A program made the translations under genes and the position numbers. A DNA stretch of 64,000 nt from Eukaryota sp. TZLM1-RC (Eukaryota; Metamonada: BaSk clade): assembly GCA_040285825.1 (NCBI GenBank), contig JAUPSS010000004.1, positions 6,579,658-6,643,657 on the forward strand, written 5' to 3'. The notes beneath the pieces were generated by a model. The model was not told where the DNA came from and made no database searches. It saw only the letters and a program-made list of their open reading frames with translations. Below are positions 12,133-23,749 of this stretch, piece after piece. Every line of letters begins with the position of its first letter. The first letter of the stretch is position 1.

Positions 12133-12271
12133 TGATGCCGTTAGGCAGATGAACACACGAAGGGGAGAGAGAAATCTGCGTTTATTAATAAAACTGATTC
12201 ATAAATGAGTATCACGTCATCAGTCGAAATACAAAGAAACCTACTAATTCAATTTGAGTTCAACAACAACA
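12133..12271 (-). repeat. LTR 3
   Basis: 139 bp; lacks one GA in the GGGAGAGAGA tract compared with LTRs 1 and 2. Confidence 0.9.
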
Positions 12272-13311
12272 CAAATACATTTTTCTTTTGATAATAACTG
12301 ATTAATGGGGATACTCAAATATAATCTGATTTTTGTTACAAATGCTTCATTAGTGGCACACAGTCCAAATCTTCGTGGTACAATAGTCACAAACTGTGAA
12401 GGGAATGATGACTGATTTTCACAAACACCTTTTTCCAATAGCAATGAGTGAAGATCTTGATTTAAAACAGCCAAGCTGCATATATTATTATAAAGATCAT
12501 TTTCATACATTCAGGTCAATCGTTTCTGTAATGTTCCAAGAGTGTATTTTAAATTTAGAAGAGTCTTTTCTGGATTATTGGCATTGAATAATTGGGGAAA
12601 GCATCGACTCCATTTTTCTACATAAATTTTTGAAATTTCTTCATTTAATGAAAAAACAGTGGAACTTTGCGTTGTCATCAATAGATCTCCCCAATCTGCA
12701 AATCTTTCGGAAAACTCAAAGTGACGAATAACATTAGTTGAATATAACATGGCTTGAACTTCAATACCATCAACTATAGTTGAAACTGGAGAGTTGGAAA
12801 GGAAAACACATTTAAGTAAGTCAACTCGAATGCCTATATTGTTGAATAATTCTTTAAAACATACAGTTGCTTTTCTGACAATCTTTAAGTCACCTATAAG
12901 AAGAACGTCTTCCATGAAGGCAATCATTTTTAGCGAAGGAAACATCTCTTGAATTTGTAATAAAATAGGATGAATGGCCAAACAGAACAAAAGAGGTCCT
13001 AAGGGATCTTCTTGCTTAACACTACTGGATGAATTCAAAATAGAGTCAGCAAAATGGAAATCAGAATTTGTGCAATATGTTGATTGAAAATAAGGCATTA
13101 ATTCAGGCAAATAATTCAACAGAGCACCATGAATACTGCATCGATGAATTGAATTGAAGGCATCGCTAGAATCCAACAACATGTAAAAAGAAGCACAACA
13201 ATAGCTTGAAAATTGAATGAAAATTTGAGAGTTCAATTGAGACACCAATCTCAATCTCTTATTGAAAGAGTAGATGGAGTTCCAAAAGCAGCAAAATCTC
13301 GTATTTAGCAC

Positions 13312-14784
13312 AAATGTTCTTACGGAAATGTTTTTTAGTTAAGCGAAAGCTTGTAAAGATTACCATACGTCTGTTTATGTTTAATCACCATGTTTTGGTT
13401 CCATTTGGTAAGCACATGAATCTTTGGTAGGTGTGGTGTGATATACATAATACATCACACTGCGATGTGATACTGTGAGTGATAGTTCTGGTATCACAGG
13501 TGTCGCAAGGAAGTTAACACAATAATTGTGATATTCAACTATGGTTATGGGTTACAAGTTGATCATTTAACTAATAATTGGAACTTACAACAAAATTACA
13601 CGTGTAGCAAAAACTACAAAACGTGTGAAAAACTCACACATTGTGGCGGTGTATCGAACAATATTTGAAAGCAAAACAAATTTTTATTTCTTCACTTATT
13701 ATTTTGATTTTTTTGACTTATTTCAGTGGAAGGTCAATAATATTGAAAAATTATTTGAAAAATAGTAGTTCTGATGTTTTGATAGTCTGTGATCCACTTA
13801 TTTAAACAACAACATCCACATATTTGAGATTTTTGAACAATAACAACATTGCTTGAATTTGTGATTAAATTAAATGAATAGAAGTAAAACAAAGCGGTAA
13901 AAAGGATTTTTCTTGCGCTACATTTTTTCATGAATCAAAAACAAATTCAAATGAATATAATAAGTCACTTAAACGTGTGAACAAACTTTGGTCGATATCT
14001 CAACAAGGAGCCATAAATACTTCACCAATTGCATTTGACCATTTGCTACCAATACATCTTTCTTATAGAATTGAGTTCAACTTCTTTGATTCAATCTTGT
14101 AGGACCAATATTTAATTCATCACCAGAATTTGGAGCAAGGGTTTGCTGAATATTAACAGAATAGATTAATAAAAATATTCATTATATGTTGTCTATGTAC
14201 TTGTTGCAAATATTTTTGAAAACAAAGACAAATTCACCAATTCCAGACGAGTGCTCCTTAGGGATTTTAATTGAAGGATCTTCCACCTTATATCCCATCG
14301 ATCGTTCAACAGGCTTTATTGTTCTTGGTTTTTTCGAAAAAAACAATTACATAAGTTTTCAAAATGAATTTGAAGACCATCTGATGTGAATTAAACCCAA
14401 ATTTAAACCGAAATCTCTGCTCATATTGAGCATTTTTACTCCTCATGGTGTAATTTATTAACTTATTACATAAAAATGGATTTTTTTCAGTATTGAGAAT
14501 CAACTTTTAAACTATGAATTATTTAAGCAAATCATTGTCAGATCACAAATTTGATACAAAGTCATTGAGGAAATTACCAGTGAACTTTAGCCTATGAATG
14601 TAGGCATACAATCCACAAGAGAATACTGCACCAGATTCCTTACCAAAAACAACAAAATTTATAAAACAACTATGAATTAATCTATATTAAATTATTCGAA
14701 TCAACAATATTAAACCTAAACTATTATATTAAATCCAAAGAAATAGGAAAATAGACTAAAAAACTAAAATCTTGAAAAAAATTC
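13312..14784. other. Long spacer without a supported gene
   Basis: AT-rich. Holds a small inverted repeat GTGTGAT...ATCACAC near 13436-13460. Two short ATG-started frames (13931-13734 reverse, 65 codons, hydrophobic start and a CGCCC cluster; 14186-14389 forward) have no homology I recognise and I do not call them. Confidence 0.5.
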
Positions 14785-15471
14785 TTATTCATACTTTTTT
14801 GACTTGGAGAAACTCACAGACAGTCCCCTTTCCAAGTTGCCGGGGTCTCTCAAGTGTTGCAAAAACTTCTCAGCTGCCTTGATATCAGTGGTAGAATGGG
14901 AAAGTGTTGATGATAATCGCCTAGTGTTAGATGAGAAAGTAGTAGGTTTTCTACTAGATTCACGACGACTTGACGTATCCAACGTGGTTAGAGGACCAGC
15001 TGTCACAGACCTAGGAAGAGATAGAGACGATAGTGATGATGAAGATTCGGCATTGGATTTTTTTATAGGTGGGAGTGCTTGGTTGGCTTCACTCTGAGAA
15101 GATTCAGCAGAACCATTGCTAGAGCGAAACCTAGTTTTCTGCCTAGATGGTGTTGGTGGTGGTGTGGAGACATCCTGAGAACTGACTGATATTTCAGGTA
15201 ACAAAAAGGAATCAAAAGAAGCTATGGTGTTGGTATCTAAGCATGTTGTTACCCATTCTTCTGAGACGATTGGTACTTCATTACTTAATGATAGTTTAAA
15301 AAGTTTTGTGTTACGAGCTTGTTTACTATCGGAAGAAACAACGACCTTAGGGACAGTGGGATATAAGACCACTTCAGCTCCAGCAGATTCAAGAAGAGTC
15401 TCCAATTGTTTACGGGTATGAAGGGTTGGCCTATTAATGCCAATAGTGTACTCATTAAAAAGAAGCGGCAT
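14785..15471 (-). CDS. Small BRCT-domain protein
   Basis: 228 residues. The N-terminal 90 residues look like one BRCT fold: the LETLLESAGAEVV helix region, a variable loop, then VPIVSEEWVTTCLDTNTI with the conserved W-x3-C. BRCT domains bind phosphopeptides or DNA ends, usually in DNA damage or replication. The remaining 140 residues are Ser/Thr/Pro-rich and look disordered, with SP/TP sites and a basic tail (SFSKSKKYE). I do not recognise an orthologue. The start ATG is part of the 9-mer TAGCCGATG shared with NOB1, KISH and BRF1. LINE A copy 2 and Fanzor F1 lie directly upstream on the same strand. Confidence 0.75.
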   Translation of the reverse strand: MPLLFNEYTIGINRPTLHTRKQLETLLESAGAEVVLYPTVPKVVVSSDSKQARNTKLFKLSLSNEVPIVSEEWVTTCLDTNTIASFDSFLLPEISVSSQDVSTPPPTPSRQKTRFRSSNGSAESSQSEANQALPPIKKSNAESSSSLSSLSLPRSVTAGPLTTLDTSSRRESSRKPTTFSSNTRRLSSTLSHSTTDIKAAEKFLQHLRDPGNLERGLSVSFSKSKKYE

Positions 15472-15506
15472 CGGCTAGAAGCACAAAAATGTCAAATAGT
15501 AGTAAC
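15469..15506 (-). promoter_or_regulatory. Bipartite start-site motif TGACATTTTTGTG-N4-TAGCCGATG
   Basis: Reading in gene sense, TAGCCGATG (15477-15469) includes the start codon. Upstream after 4 nt, 25 bases (15506-15482) are identical to those upstream of NOB1. Confidence 0.6.
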
Positions 15507-15582
15507 ACGTTCAGATTACTGGAATATGAAGATGAAATGAATCAAGTTGATCTTTTCAAAACTTGAGGTCTTTCATTTCCTT

Positions 15583-16325
15583 TTTTTATTCATTTAATAA
15601 GGAATATGAAAACATAAAATACACAACTAAAACTCCACATCCTCAAAACCTGCCTCCCCTACATCAAAACAATAATTGCTAAAGATGCAGAAAATTTCCC
15701 AAAAGAAGGGAGTGAATCAGAAATTAGTTTTACCATTCCCTTAAAAATAGAAAATACAATCCTGGTTTGCCAATAAACACGATTGAAAATTCTTCCAGTT
15801 CTTTCCTTTAAAACTACCACAAAATCCACAAGGAAAGCCATAGCAGCCTTACCTAGAGATTCAAGCAAAGAACAAACAAAGGGACATAATTTATATTGGG
15901 CATCAGAATTTTCATTGACAGAAGAAATGGGTTTTGAATATTGAGCAATTTTATATTTTTCGCCAGCAAGAAGAGGATTATTTGCATCCGAGTTAATGAG
16001 ATGTTCATTAGAGGAATTACAAGGGTCAATGGACATGGCGTCTAAAATAGTAAAACTACCATTTAAGCCGGGAACAAGCAGATCACCTCTTGTCAGATCC
16101 ATAAAAGCTCTTTTGTAGCGCGTACTATCAATATCGGGGTCATCAAGAATTAATTTTGATAACAAAGGCTCTAAAAAGGAATCTACTCGATATGATTTGC
16201 ACATAACATAAATTTGGTCTCTGGCATTATTATGCACTTTACTTCTAAATGAAATCAAATGTTTACAGTTCAAAAGATGAGCAAACAAAAGAGGTTTACC
16301 ACATTTACATGTTAAATGATTTGGC
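15583..16325 (-). mobile_element. Non-LTR retrotransposon family A, copy 2 (5'-truncated)
   Basis: Frame from about 16325 to 15659 reads LPNHLTCKCGKPLLFAHLLNC, then the RGDLLVPG...ILDAMSIDP segment and the family C-terminus. Starts at the zinc motif, so it lacks the RT. The poly-T on the + strand at 15581-15587 is its A tail. It sits at the 3' end of Fanzor F1, cutting off that gene's tail. No clean target duplication seen. Confidence 0.88.
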
Positions 16326-18487
16326 AAATATATAATATATACAAATATACTCATCCACAACATGAATCATATTAAGAACAGCATTGACATTACGATTCCA
16401 TAGACATCTACACTTCTTGCAAGTGAGGAATTTATGTCTTAGGACCGTTGGAGTCTTTGCTCTCCTGTAAGGTCTTGGATTAGGTACTCGATGCTTCTTT
16501 TCATTTTCACCTTCTTTTCCCTCGAGTACACATGCATGACATCGACAACTTGTTCTATATTCATCCAGTAGCAATAGACGGAAGTTACGTTTTTTAAACA
16601 TCTTTCGATAACCAACATGCTTTGTAGGTGCTTGATGTTTAAAATTGGTTTGCTTCCAGTCACCCTTCACTACAATGTTATCTTCAGGACCTCCAAACTT
16701 ATTTTCAAATTCATTCATCCATTTTGCGTCAGACCTCTCTGTGACCATGAATCTTCGCAGTTTAATGACTCTTAATTCTTTATTAAAGTAAAAAGCTCCA
16801 ACATGTAGACAAAAGTTGTTTTTTGCCTTGCAGTAGTTTAGGAATTTTCCATGATCTAGAGTTTTTTTTGAAAATTGTTTTAATTCTTCTTGCCACTCCT
16901 TTACAGTTTTGTTTTGAATATCTATGATTCTTTAGCATTTTTATAGAATTTTTGATGGTCTTTGTTCAGAGTTTCTCTTCTCCTCCGAGGAGCAGTGAGC
17001 CTCTTGAAAGTATATTCCTTTAGTTTTGTTTTCTTGTTTTCATTTGGAGGAGGAGGATTTTGTTTTTGTTTGAAGTTTAAAATCTTTTGTTTTGCCTTTT
17101 TGTTTCTTTTCATTCTGTTGATAAAACTTCTATTTCTTCCTTTGTTTTCTTCATGACGCCATTCGTCCCTTCAAATCTTGAATCTGTTGGGGTTGAGTGT
17201 GGTTCAATTAACATGTTGGGATTTGGGCAATTTAATTTTCGTTTTTCAGCCATTAATTGGTGCCTAATGCCAGGGTCAATTACTGTGAAGGTATCTATCA
17301 GCTCATCCCGTAGAAAATCAGTCAAGTGAATATTTTTTTCACCTTTTTCTGGCTCTTAAAGCGACTCTTCCCAGCTTTGTCTTTTCGTATGAGATGTAAT
17401 GAGCAACTTACACCATCAGACCTCATAGAAAAATTAAAACAGTAGTCTTTCTGATGGAAAACACTTTTACCTGTCCGCATTGTCCATTTCCAATATTGAT
17501 GTCGGAATATTTCTGAATGTTCACCCAGTAGCGCTTCAAAATTTTTCGGGTAATTTGATTCATCTGGGATTAAAATTCTGTAAATTGCTTGGGTATCCCA
17601 GAAAGCATGCCCAAGTAGCTCAGTGGTCTGAAGTGGAAATAAATTATACTTAAAAAATCAATATTTGTGGAAGGAATTATTTTTCAAAAAATTAATTGCC
17701 TTAAACAATCATAAACATGAAATCAGTCATTGTAGTGGGTCGACACTAAAAAAGTAACTCACTCTTTGAATTTTATCTAAATCAGGTAAAAAAAAGTTTA
17801 GATTTTGATGTAGAAATATAATTCTTGGGGACAACAGTTCTTTAATACTGTCAATAATCAAAATTTGTTTAGGTAGAGTCAATTTAAGCTTATAGAAAAT
17901 ATTGATTAAGCAAAAGCGAGGATGAATAGAAGTATAAGCAGCACTATGGAAGAGTTGAAAAAAAGTATCAACAACATGAATTCTAGTAGAATAAAGTTCA
18001 TTTAGACGGGTATGAGAGAAGTAAAGATCCAGAAATTCATTCAACAATTTTGGAAAGTTTTGCTTTACAGATAAAGCGAGCGAATCCAGATGTTCATCAA
18101 TACTGTATCTGGTGATTCTATTCATTGACTTGAGATACAAACTAGAATTTCCTTCAGGCAGAGTTTGGGAATAATACATTGTAAAGTATTCCCTCACATT
18201 ATTTGGGAAAAACCTTCCCCTGATGTCTGTTTTGGCACTCTACCCTGCATGGAAATGTGGACACAAATCATGGCAGCAGATTTCTCTTCTAGAACAGACA
18301 GAACAGCAATGAAAAGTTTTGAATAAGTAAAGCGGCTCAGATTATTATTAAAAGAAGAAGTACAAAAGGAAGTATAAAAGAAAGAGTCTAGATAAAAGAA
18401 GTTTTCAACAGATTGGAAAATGTTGTCAAAAAAAGTGTACAACAGAATGGTTTTGAAGGATCTTTGGATTGAATTATGTGATGGCAT
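16326..18487 (-). pseudogene. Fanzor F1 (eukaryotic TnpB-like RNA-guided nuclease), frameshifted
   Basis: Fanzors are RNA-guided DNA nucleases with a split RuvC domain. Order of segments on the reverse strand: N-terminal helical part from ATG 18487, continuing in another frame 18197-17727; a segment near 17640-17335 with MRSDGVSCSLHL (the TDG-type Fanzor motif); RuvC-I VIDPGIRH near 17280; a basic Lys/Arg bridge (17113-16922); then VVKGDWKQ, LLLDEYRTSCRCHAC (RuvC-II Glu plus first CxxC), LTCKKCRCLWNRNVNAVLNM (second CxxC and RuvC-III). The usual Asp of WNRD is Asn here. At least three frame changes are needed, and the C-terminus runs into LINE A. Near full length in extent but not functional as it stands. 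A short intron near 17640-17730 is possible. Confidence 0.88.
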
Positions 18488-20160
18488 CTTCTTCTCTATA
18501 TGTTCTTGTTCAATTCTGTAATTATTTGATTTTTCAATTTCTGAGTCTTCAAACCTCCATACTCCTACATACTCCAGATACTCTATTTTTGACTTATTGA
18601 AAGTTAGAAAGCCAAATCAAATGAATGAAACTTACTTACATCAGTGTACCCAAAATAGGTTGGTCTGACTAAATATTCTGGAGTTCAAATTCTTCCTTTC
18701 TGAAGTAATGAACTACTTTCTCTCGGATCTCACTAAGGCAGTTGCACCCAGTTGTTTTATCTTGGGTGAGATCTATCATTTAGATGTGGAGTTATAAGTT
18801 GTTTAATAGATCTATTTAATACAAAATATTCAGAAAATTCAAGTGTGGTTTTCACTTTGGTTGCATATTGGTGAAATTTTTTCTTTCACCAACTGTTTCT
18901 TTCACCAACTCAATTAACTACCTTTTGTCTTATATGGGTCTTACATTTCAAATTTCAGCATTATGATTGAGTAGACAGGACTCAATTTCAGACCACAAAC
19001 AATTCAAGTAGAAAATGTATACGTTTAGTCTATTTTTTAGTTGTGGTTGAGTCAGTTGCCCTTTATTTGCAATTATATTCAAGACAATAATTTGAAATGA
19101 TCGAAGCAGCTGAAGCTTGAAGCTGGTATGTACCAGTCAGATCCTAGAATTATTAACATTACTGTGTTAATTTTAAAAGAGGAGTATTAGATTCTATTCA
19201 TTGAACAGGTAAGTCTTCCTCAATCTTCACCTTAATTATAAAATCCTCTTTCACCACACCACTTCTTTCACCAACACTATTCTTTTTACCAACACTTGAA
19301 CGAACACTATAATAAAACATGAATCGAAAATATTTTATTTTGGAACTATTAGTTATGTGGTAAGTATTAGCACTTTTAGTTCCAATTTAAATCACCTATA
19401 ATACTACCGTCACTAATATTATATATTATTATATATATTATTATATAAAGATTATTCACTAGTATTTACACAAATTATTATCAACCACGCACATTCAAAA
19501 CAGTGAAGGTTCAGTAAGTTATTAACCAGAAAATCTTCTTTCTCAAGAGTCTGAACCTGAATTCAAGGGGATAGGTTTCACTCATAGCAGCGTGGACGTC
19601 TTCAGACTTATCATCGTATCACACTACATTAATACGAAATTAGTCAAAATCAATCTCTGCAAGGAAGCCATGTTGACTAACATTACAAGTGTCTTCAATG
19701 CAGTTTCAATTGGAGTTCATTAAGTTCAAAAAACTTCTGCTCATTAGACTTTAGAAGTTCATGTATATCAGCAGTAGGTTAGACTGGAGTAGATTAAGAT
19801 TGGAGTGAGTTGATTCGTAGAGAGTGAACAACCGATACCAGAGGTGTAAGGGTGTATATTGACAACTGGTGGTAATACAAGTGAAGACAGGAGGAACATC
19901 TTCTATGGAAGAAAGATGAGTAGAAAGAGGGTGAAGAGTGTGAAGTAGAGAGACAAGGTAATAATAAGTATTCAGATGTCTAGTTTCAAGACAAGAAGTG
20001 CAGCTGAGCGGGGTGACACAGCAGAAGTTGTTGGCACAGCTTGGGATGGACGATATGCAATAGACTCGAGTTTAGACTCAAGAATAGCCAGCAGTGCCTC
20101 TACAGACTGTCTTTTGTTAGTCTATTTTATGGGATTCAATGTTTTATAGTCAATGTGTGA
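18488..20160. other. Spacer with a family B LINE tail
   Basis: Positions about 18690-18800 (+) resemble the 3' end of LINE B (GCAGTTGCACCCAGTTGTTT ... GATGTGGAGTTATAAG). The motif TTTCTTTCACCAAC recurs near 18886, 18900 and 19265. An ATTATATATTATTATAT tract lies near 19418-19448. No gene seen. Confidence 0.5.
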
Positions 20161-20730
20161 GCGCACTAAACGAAACCTATAATCGCTATAATAGAAAAGC
20201 CAACAGTTCCACAAAGATCCATAACGAATTCAGATATAGTTGAACGAGGAGCAAAAGGTTCTTCGTCAAAGAAGGAAAGAAATGGGAAGAAAGAAACGGG
20301 TGTTGTGACTTCCCTTGGTAACGTGTTTGTACTGAATAAGGGAATTAAATTGTGAAACTTTACGAATTTTTTGAATCTACAAACACCCTTGATTAAACGA
20401 ACAACTGCTTTGACTAACAACAATTTCGTCAAATTTCGCATCAGTTTACTTTTTTTAGGAAAGAAAATGCTTAAAGCAGGTCCAGTATCTATTATAAATG
20501 TGTCTATTTATCAGTTTGTGCATGTTTCATTGTTTTGTGGATGTGAGGAGTTGAAAATACACCAAATTTTAAAAGTAACTGAAACTGAGAAATCAATCAT
20601 TTTTGATTGTCTGCACCTTCCGTTTTCAGTAAGGAGTATGCAGTCATGGACACGTGCCTGATCCCTTCATCAGTTCTTTGAGCGGCCAGTGTGTAATTAC
20701 ATTGATGGACAGCTGACCAAGGTGACCACC
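20161..20730 (+). other. Possible upstream part of Fanzor F2
   Basis: Short forward frames (for example PTVPQRSITNSDIVERG near 20200, then ALTNNNFVKFRISLLF) might be a decayed N-terminus or 5' region of F2. No motif proves it. Confidence 0.25.
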
Positions 20731-22466
20731 ATGGCTCACCTCGGCAGTTTGCTGGCCAGAGTTTTTGCTGTGCGCTTCCCTGAAGACAGTCATTTCCTGA
20801 CTCAGCATCAATTCTGGATCCAGTGTCTTGACTTTGTGGCGGTCTCTAAGCCAAAAGTCAGACATCCATTTAACAGACCTGGCAAAGGCCATGTGTATGA
20901 GAAGCTCGAGCGAATCTCTACATCATGGCCGTTTGCTGTCTTGTTCTTGTCAAGAACAGGTCGTAATCATGCACTACCCACTAGTAGGCCTCTACAACAA
21001 CTAGTGGATGCAAAGTGCCGCCAGCCGCAAGGCAACTACCAGCAGCTTCTTGCTGATGGACTTGTGTCGTGGAAGCTTAACTTCTTCCGCTCGTATGCGG
21101 TAGGTTATAACTGCCCTGCACCAGCCACTTATGCTGGTTCTGTTCTTCACAACAGCACGAACTTTCGTGAACCTCTTCTTTCTTGGTTCAACACTCACCA
21201 TACCATGGCTCTTACTCTGTTTAACTTTTTGGTTGGTGATCCTCAAAGGTACAACACTCTTCTTTCTTCTCGAAGAGTGACTCTTAATCAAGAGAACAGT
21301 ACCTACATCTTTCGTTGCGGCTTAACAATCCAAAACTACCTGGAGCAAGCCTTTCCATATACCTTTAGACGACATAGACTCACTCCCATCGCTAGTTTGA
21401 AGCCTGCTTTTGTCCCCTTTTCCACATGGGTTCTCAACCATTTTATCTCCAAAAACACATCACAAACAATTTTGAAAAACCCTTATTTATTTTTTAAAAC
21501 AAAAGCTAATGACTACACCATGTCTTCTAATGGTGATAGTGTCCGTATAACTTTCAAACCGCACCCCAAAGCAACACGAGTGAGATTGTCCGGAGAAGCC
21601 TTGAGTAATAAGAGATCCAGAGGGGAACTTGATTACTATGAAACCACTCGGAATAAAAAACATACCTTGCAAGCCAAGGTTGAACGGCCAAGACCTCGCC
21701 AGAAACCAAAAGCTACTGAGTGGCAGGCACCTGATGATGAAACGGAAATGGTGTTCTGGGCCATCGGCCCCAACCACTCAAATCTATGTGGTTCCAGCAT
21801 TGGAACACGTTCAGGGCCGACCGTATCCAATATCTTCTTGGCACCAAAGCAACGAAAAATCAATCACTCCGCTTCACTGACCCACTCATCAATAGATGTT
21901 TATGACGTGCAGAAATTGAACCATTATCTGCTGGAAATATCAACTATCGGTGACTATAAGGACTATGAAGGTAATAACGTAAGACGATCATTGCTAAAGC
22001 AGCAATTATATCTGAGTGCTCGAAAAGCATTGAGGAGAAACACATTTGACTTCTTTATAAGAAAACAGAAAAGATTTAGCTCCATTATCAACAAAGTGAA
22101 AAAATTTGCAAACGGTCGAGAATAAAGGTGTGGTTTGGCAATGGAGGTGGTGGTACATCACGTCAAAAAGTGAAAACTCCACGTAAGGCATTTCTCAAGA
22201 TGTTACAATGTTCATTTGCTAATGTGAAGATCGGAGATGAATATATGACATCTGCAAAGGTGAACTGCTGCAAGATGCTACACCAAAAGATCTATAGAGA
22301 AGTTGATGGTGAACTTAAAGTTCACAACGCCTATTTCAGTTGTCCGGAATGTAATCAAGTATGGTCTAGAGACATTTCTGCATCACTAAATCAGCTAGAA
22401 ATTGCAATTAGTGAGCACTACTATGGAACAAGACCAGAAGCGTTCCAGAGACTGGAAAGAAACTAG
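20731..22466 (+). pseudogene. Fanzor F2, distinct family, interrupted and RuvC-I-mutated
   Basis: A frame open from ATG 20731 (Kozak-like ACCATGG) to 22125 is followed one frame over by 22128-22466. The first holds TMSSNGDSVRITF (matching the TDG-type motif), then VFWAIGPNHSNLCG, which aligns with RuvC-I V-x-x-D-P-G-x-x-N-L with the catalytic Asp replaced by Gly. The second holds VWFGNGGGGTSRQ (the usual G-D/N-G-x-x RuvC-II entry), KIGDEYMTSAKVNCC (Glu kept; first Cys pair altered) and FSCPECNQVWSRDISASLNQ (CxxC and an intact RuvC-III Asp). Composition is less AT-rich than the neighbours. A single frame change separates the two parts. The next host gene, AASS, is downstream on the same strand, with LINE A copy 3 in between. 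Confidence 0.8.
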
Positions 22467-22662
22467 CTTCAAAGCTAAGTATTGTTTTAGAGGAGAAATG
22501 GGCTCACTGAGATTGGTGGCCAATTATTCGAGGATTCTAGAACGTCTGTGGACGATCTCACCAAGAATGAAAGTTCTTGGAATAAGTTTGAATGATGCTT
22601 GATGAAAGTATGCATTTCAAGTGAAAACCACAGAAGTCGAAAACTTAAAACTTAGGAGCATT

Positions 22663-23336
22663 ACGTTTAGAAGCAAAGTGCATAATATCGTCAGGGACCA
22701 AATTTATGTAATGTGCAAATCATATCGTGTAGATTCCTTTTTAGAACCGCTGTTATCAAAATTAATTCTTGATGATCCCAATATTGATAGTACGCGTTAC
22801 AACAGAGCTTCTATGGGTCTGACTAGAGGTGATCTAGTTGTTCCTGGTTTAAATGGTAGTTTTACTATTTTGGACGCCATGTCTATTGACCCTTGTAATT
22901 CCTCTAACGAACATTTCATTAACTCGGATGTAAATAATCCTCTTCTTGCAGGCGAAAAATATAAAATTGCTAAATATGCGAAACCCATTTCCTCGGTTAA
23001 TGAAAATTCTCATGCCCAATATAATTTATGTCCATTTGTTGTTTCTTTGCTTGGATCTCTAGGTAAGGCTGCTATGGCTTTCCTTGAGGATTTCGTTGTA
23101 GTTGTAAAGGAAAGAACTGGAAGAATTTTCAATTGTGTTTACTGGCAAAACAGGATTGTATTTTCTATTTTTAAGGGAATGGTAACACTAATTTCTGATT
23201 CACTATCTTCTTTTGGGAAATTTTCTGAATCTTTAGCGATTAATTGTTTTGATGTAGGGGAGGCAGGTTTTGAGGATGTGGAGTTTTAATTGTGTATTTC
23301 ATATTTGTTGTTGAATAAAAATAAATATTTAAAAAA
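22663..23336 (+). mobile_element. Non-LTR retrotransposon family A, copy 3, with target-site duplication
   Basis: Begins abruptly at ACGTTTAGAAGC inside the zinc/endonuclease region (equivalent to base 1019 of copy 1), stays open to the TAA at 23287-23289, and ends in GAATAAAAATAAATATTTAA and an A run. The sequence AAAACTTAGGAGCATT precedes it (22647-22662) and follows it (23336-23351), a duplication of about 15-16 bp. This marks a target-primed, 5'-truncated insertion. Almost no decay, so it is young. Confidence 0.95.
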
Positions 23337-23351
23337 AAACTTAGGAGCATT

Positions 23352-23749
23352 CTTTCAAATTCGCTATCCACCCACTAGGTTAACAACCTACCTCCTCTCC
23401 AATATCTTATGTTACAAATTAACAGCAAGAGAGTTGTAGTAACACATTGTGATGTAGTTTCTTCGACGAGGACTACAAATTCAACATCGAAGGTCTTACC
23501 CTTGTGGTTACACCGTGATCATCCGATGGCTCAATCCGATCAGTCCCAAGTCCAAAACTGATCTTGCAAATTCCTTGTATTGCACCACCATACATCACAC
23601 TACCAGGTGAACAAAAAAAGTGTTTTACTTTATTTGTGTGATGCTTGCTCATCATATTGACCACACATCATAATTAATGATATCCTTACAACTTAGTAGA
23701 TCTCAAACCACGTCATGCATTTTTCAAAGTGGTCTTACTCTGACATTGC
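23352..23749. other. AASS upstream region
   Basis: About 400 bp with no supported gene. TGACATTG lies 9 nt before the AASS ATG, and the same octamer precedes the TRK gene start. Confidence 0.5.

Larger units (their letters stand above)
10203..12271 (-). mobile_element. Dimeric gag-only LTR retroelement (LTR-gag-LTR-gag-LTR)
   Basis: Three near-identical LTRs of about 140 bp bound two internal regions with a 965-bp period. The LTRs start TGATGCCG and end CAACAACA on the + strand (TG...CA ends). Target duplication CAAA at 10199-10202 and 12272-12275. Each unit has only a gag-like frame with one CCHC knuckle. No protease, integrase or RT is present, so the element is non-autonomous, of the TRIM/TR-GAG type. 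Reading in element sense, a purine-rich run (AGAAAAGTGGGAAAAAG) sits just before the 3' LTR and fits a polypurine tract. The primer-binding site is not certain. The dimer most likely arose by recombination between LTRs. It sits inside LINE C copy 2. Confidence 0.92.
9535..13311 (-). mobile_element. Non-LTR retrotransposon family C, copy 2, split by an LTR element
   Basis: The 5' part (13311-12276) has RT motifs: a LLDSSDAFNSIH palm segment, VKQEDPLGPLLFCLAIHP, and FMEDV in place of the usual Y-M-D-D. The first catalytic-pair Asp is therefore Glu, and the preceding G-D is E-D. A deletion joins the RT to the thumb region. The 3' part (10198-9535) carries LTLRHALNCSKLITYR and DIYCDWIDNSQATVDFVSC. 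The two parts become continuous once the LTR element at 10203-12271 and one CAAA duplication are removed; comparison with copy 1 at 8735-8760 confirms this. Dead element. Confidence 0.8.

Noticed and set aside
12132-12133. A defined primer-binding site for the LTR element
   Set aside because: The bases after the 5' LTR (ATAATTATTGGCCC) contain TGG but not at the LTR edge; I cannot match them to a tRNA by eye.
13734-13931. Possible secreted Cys-rich peptide
   Set aside because: Only 65 codons in AT-rich DNA, no homology; too weak to call.
20166-20441. 91-codon reverse frame before Fanzor F2
   Set aside because: No recognisable features; the opposite strand is as likely to be part of F2.
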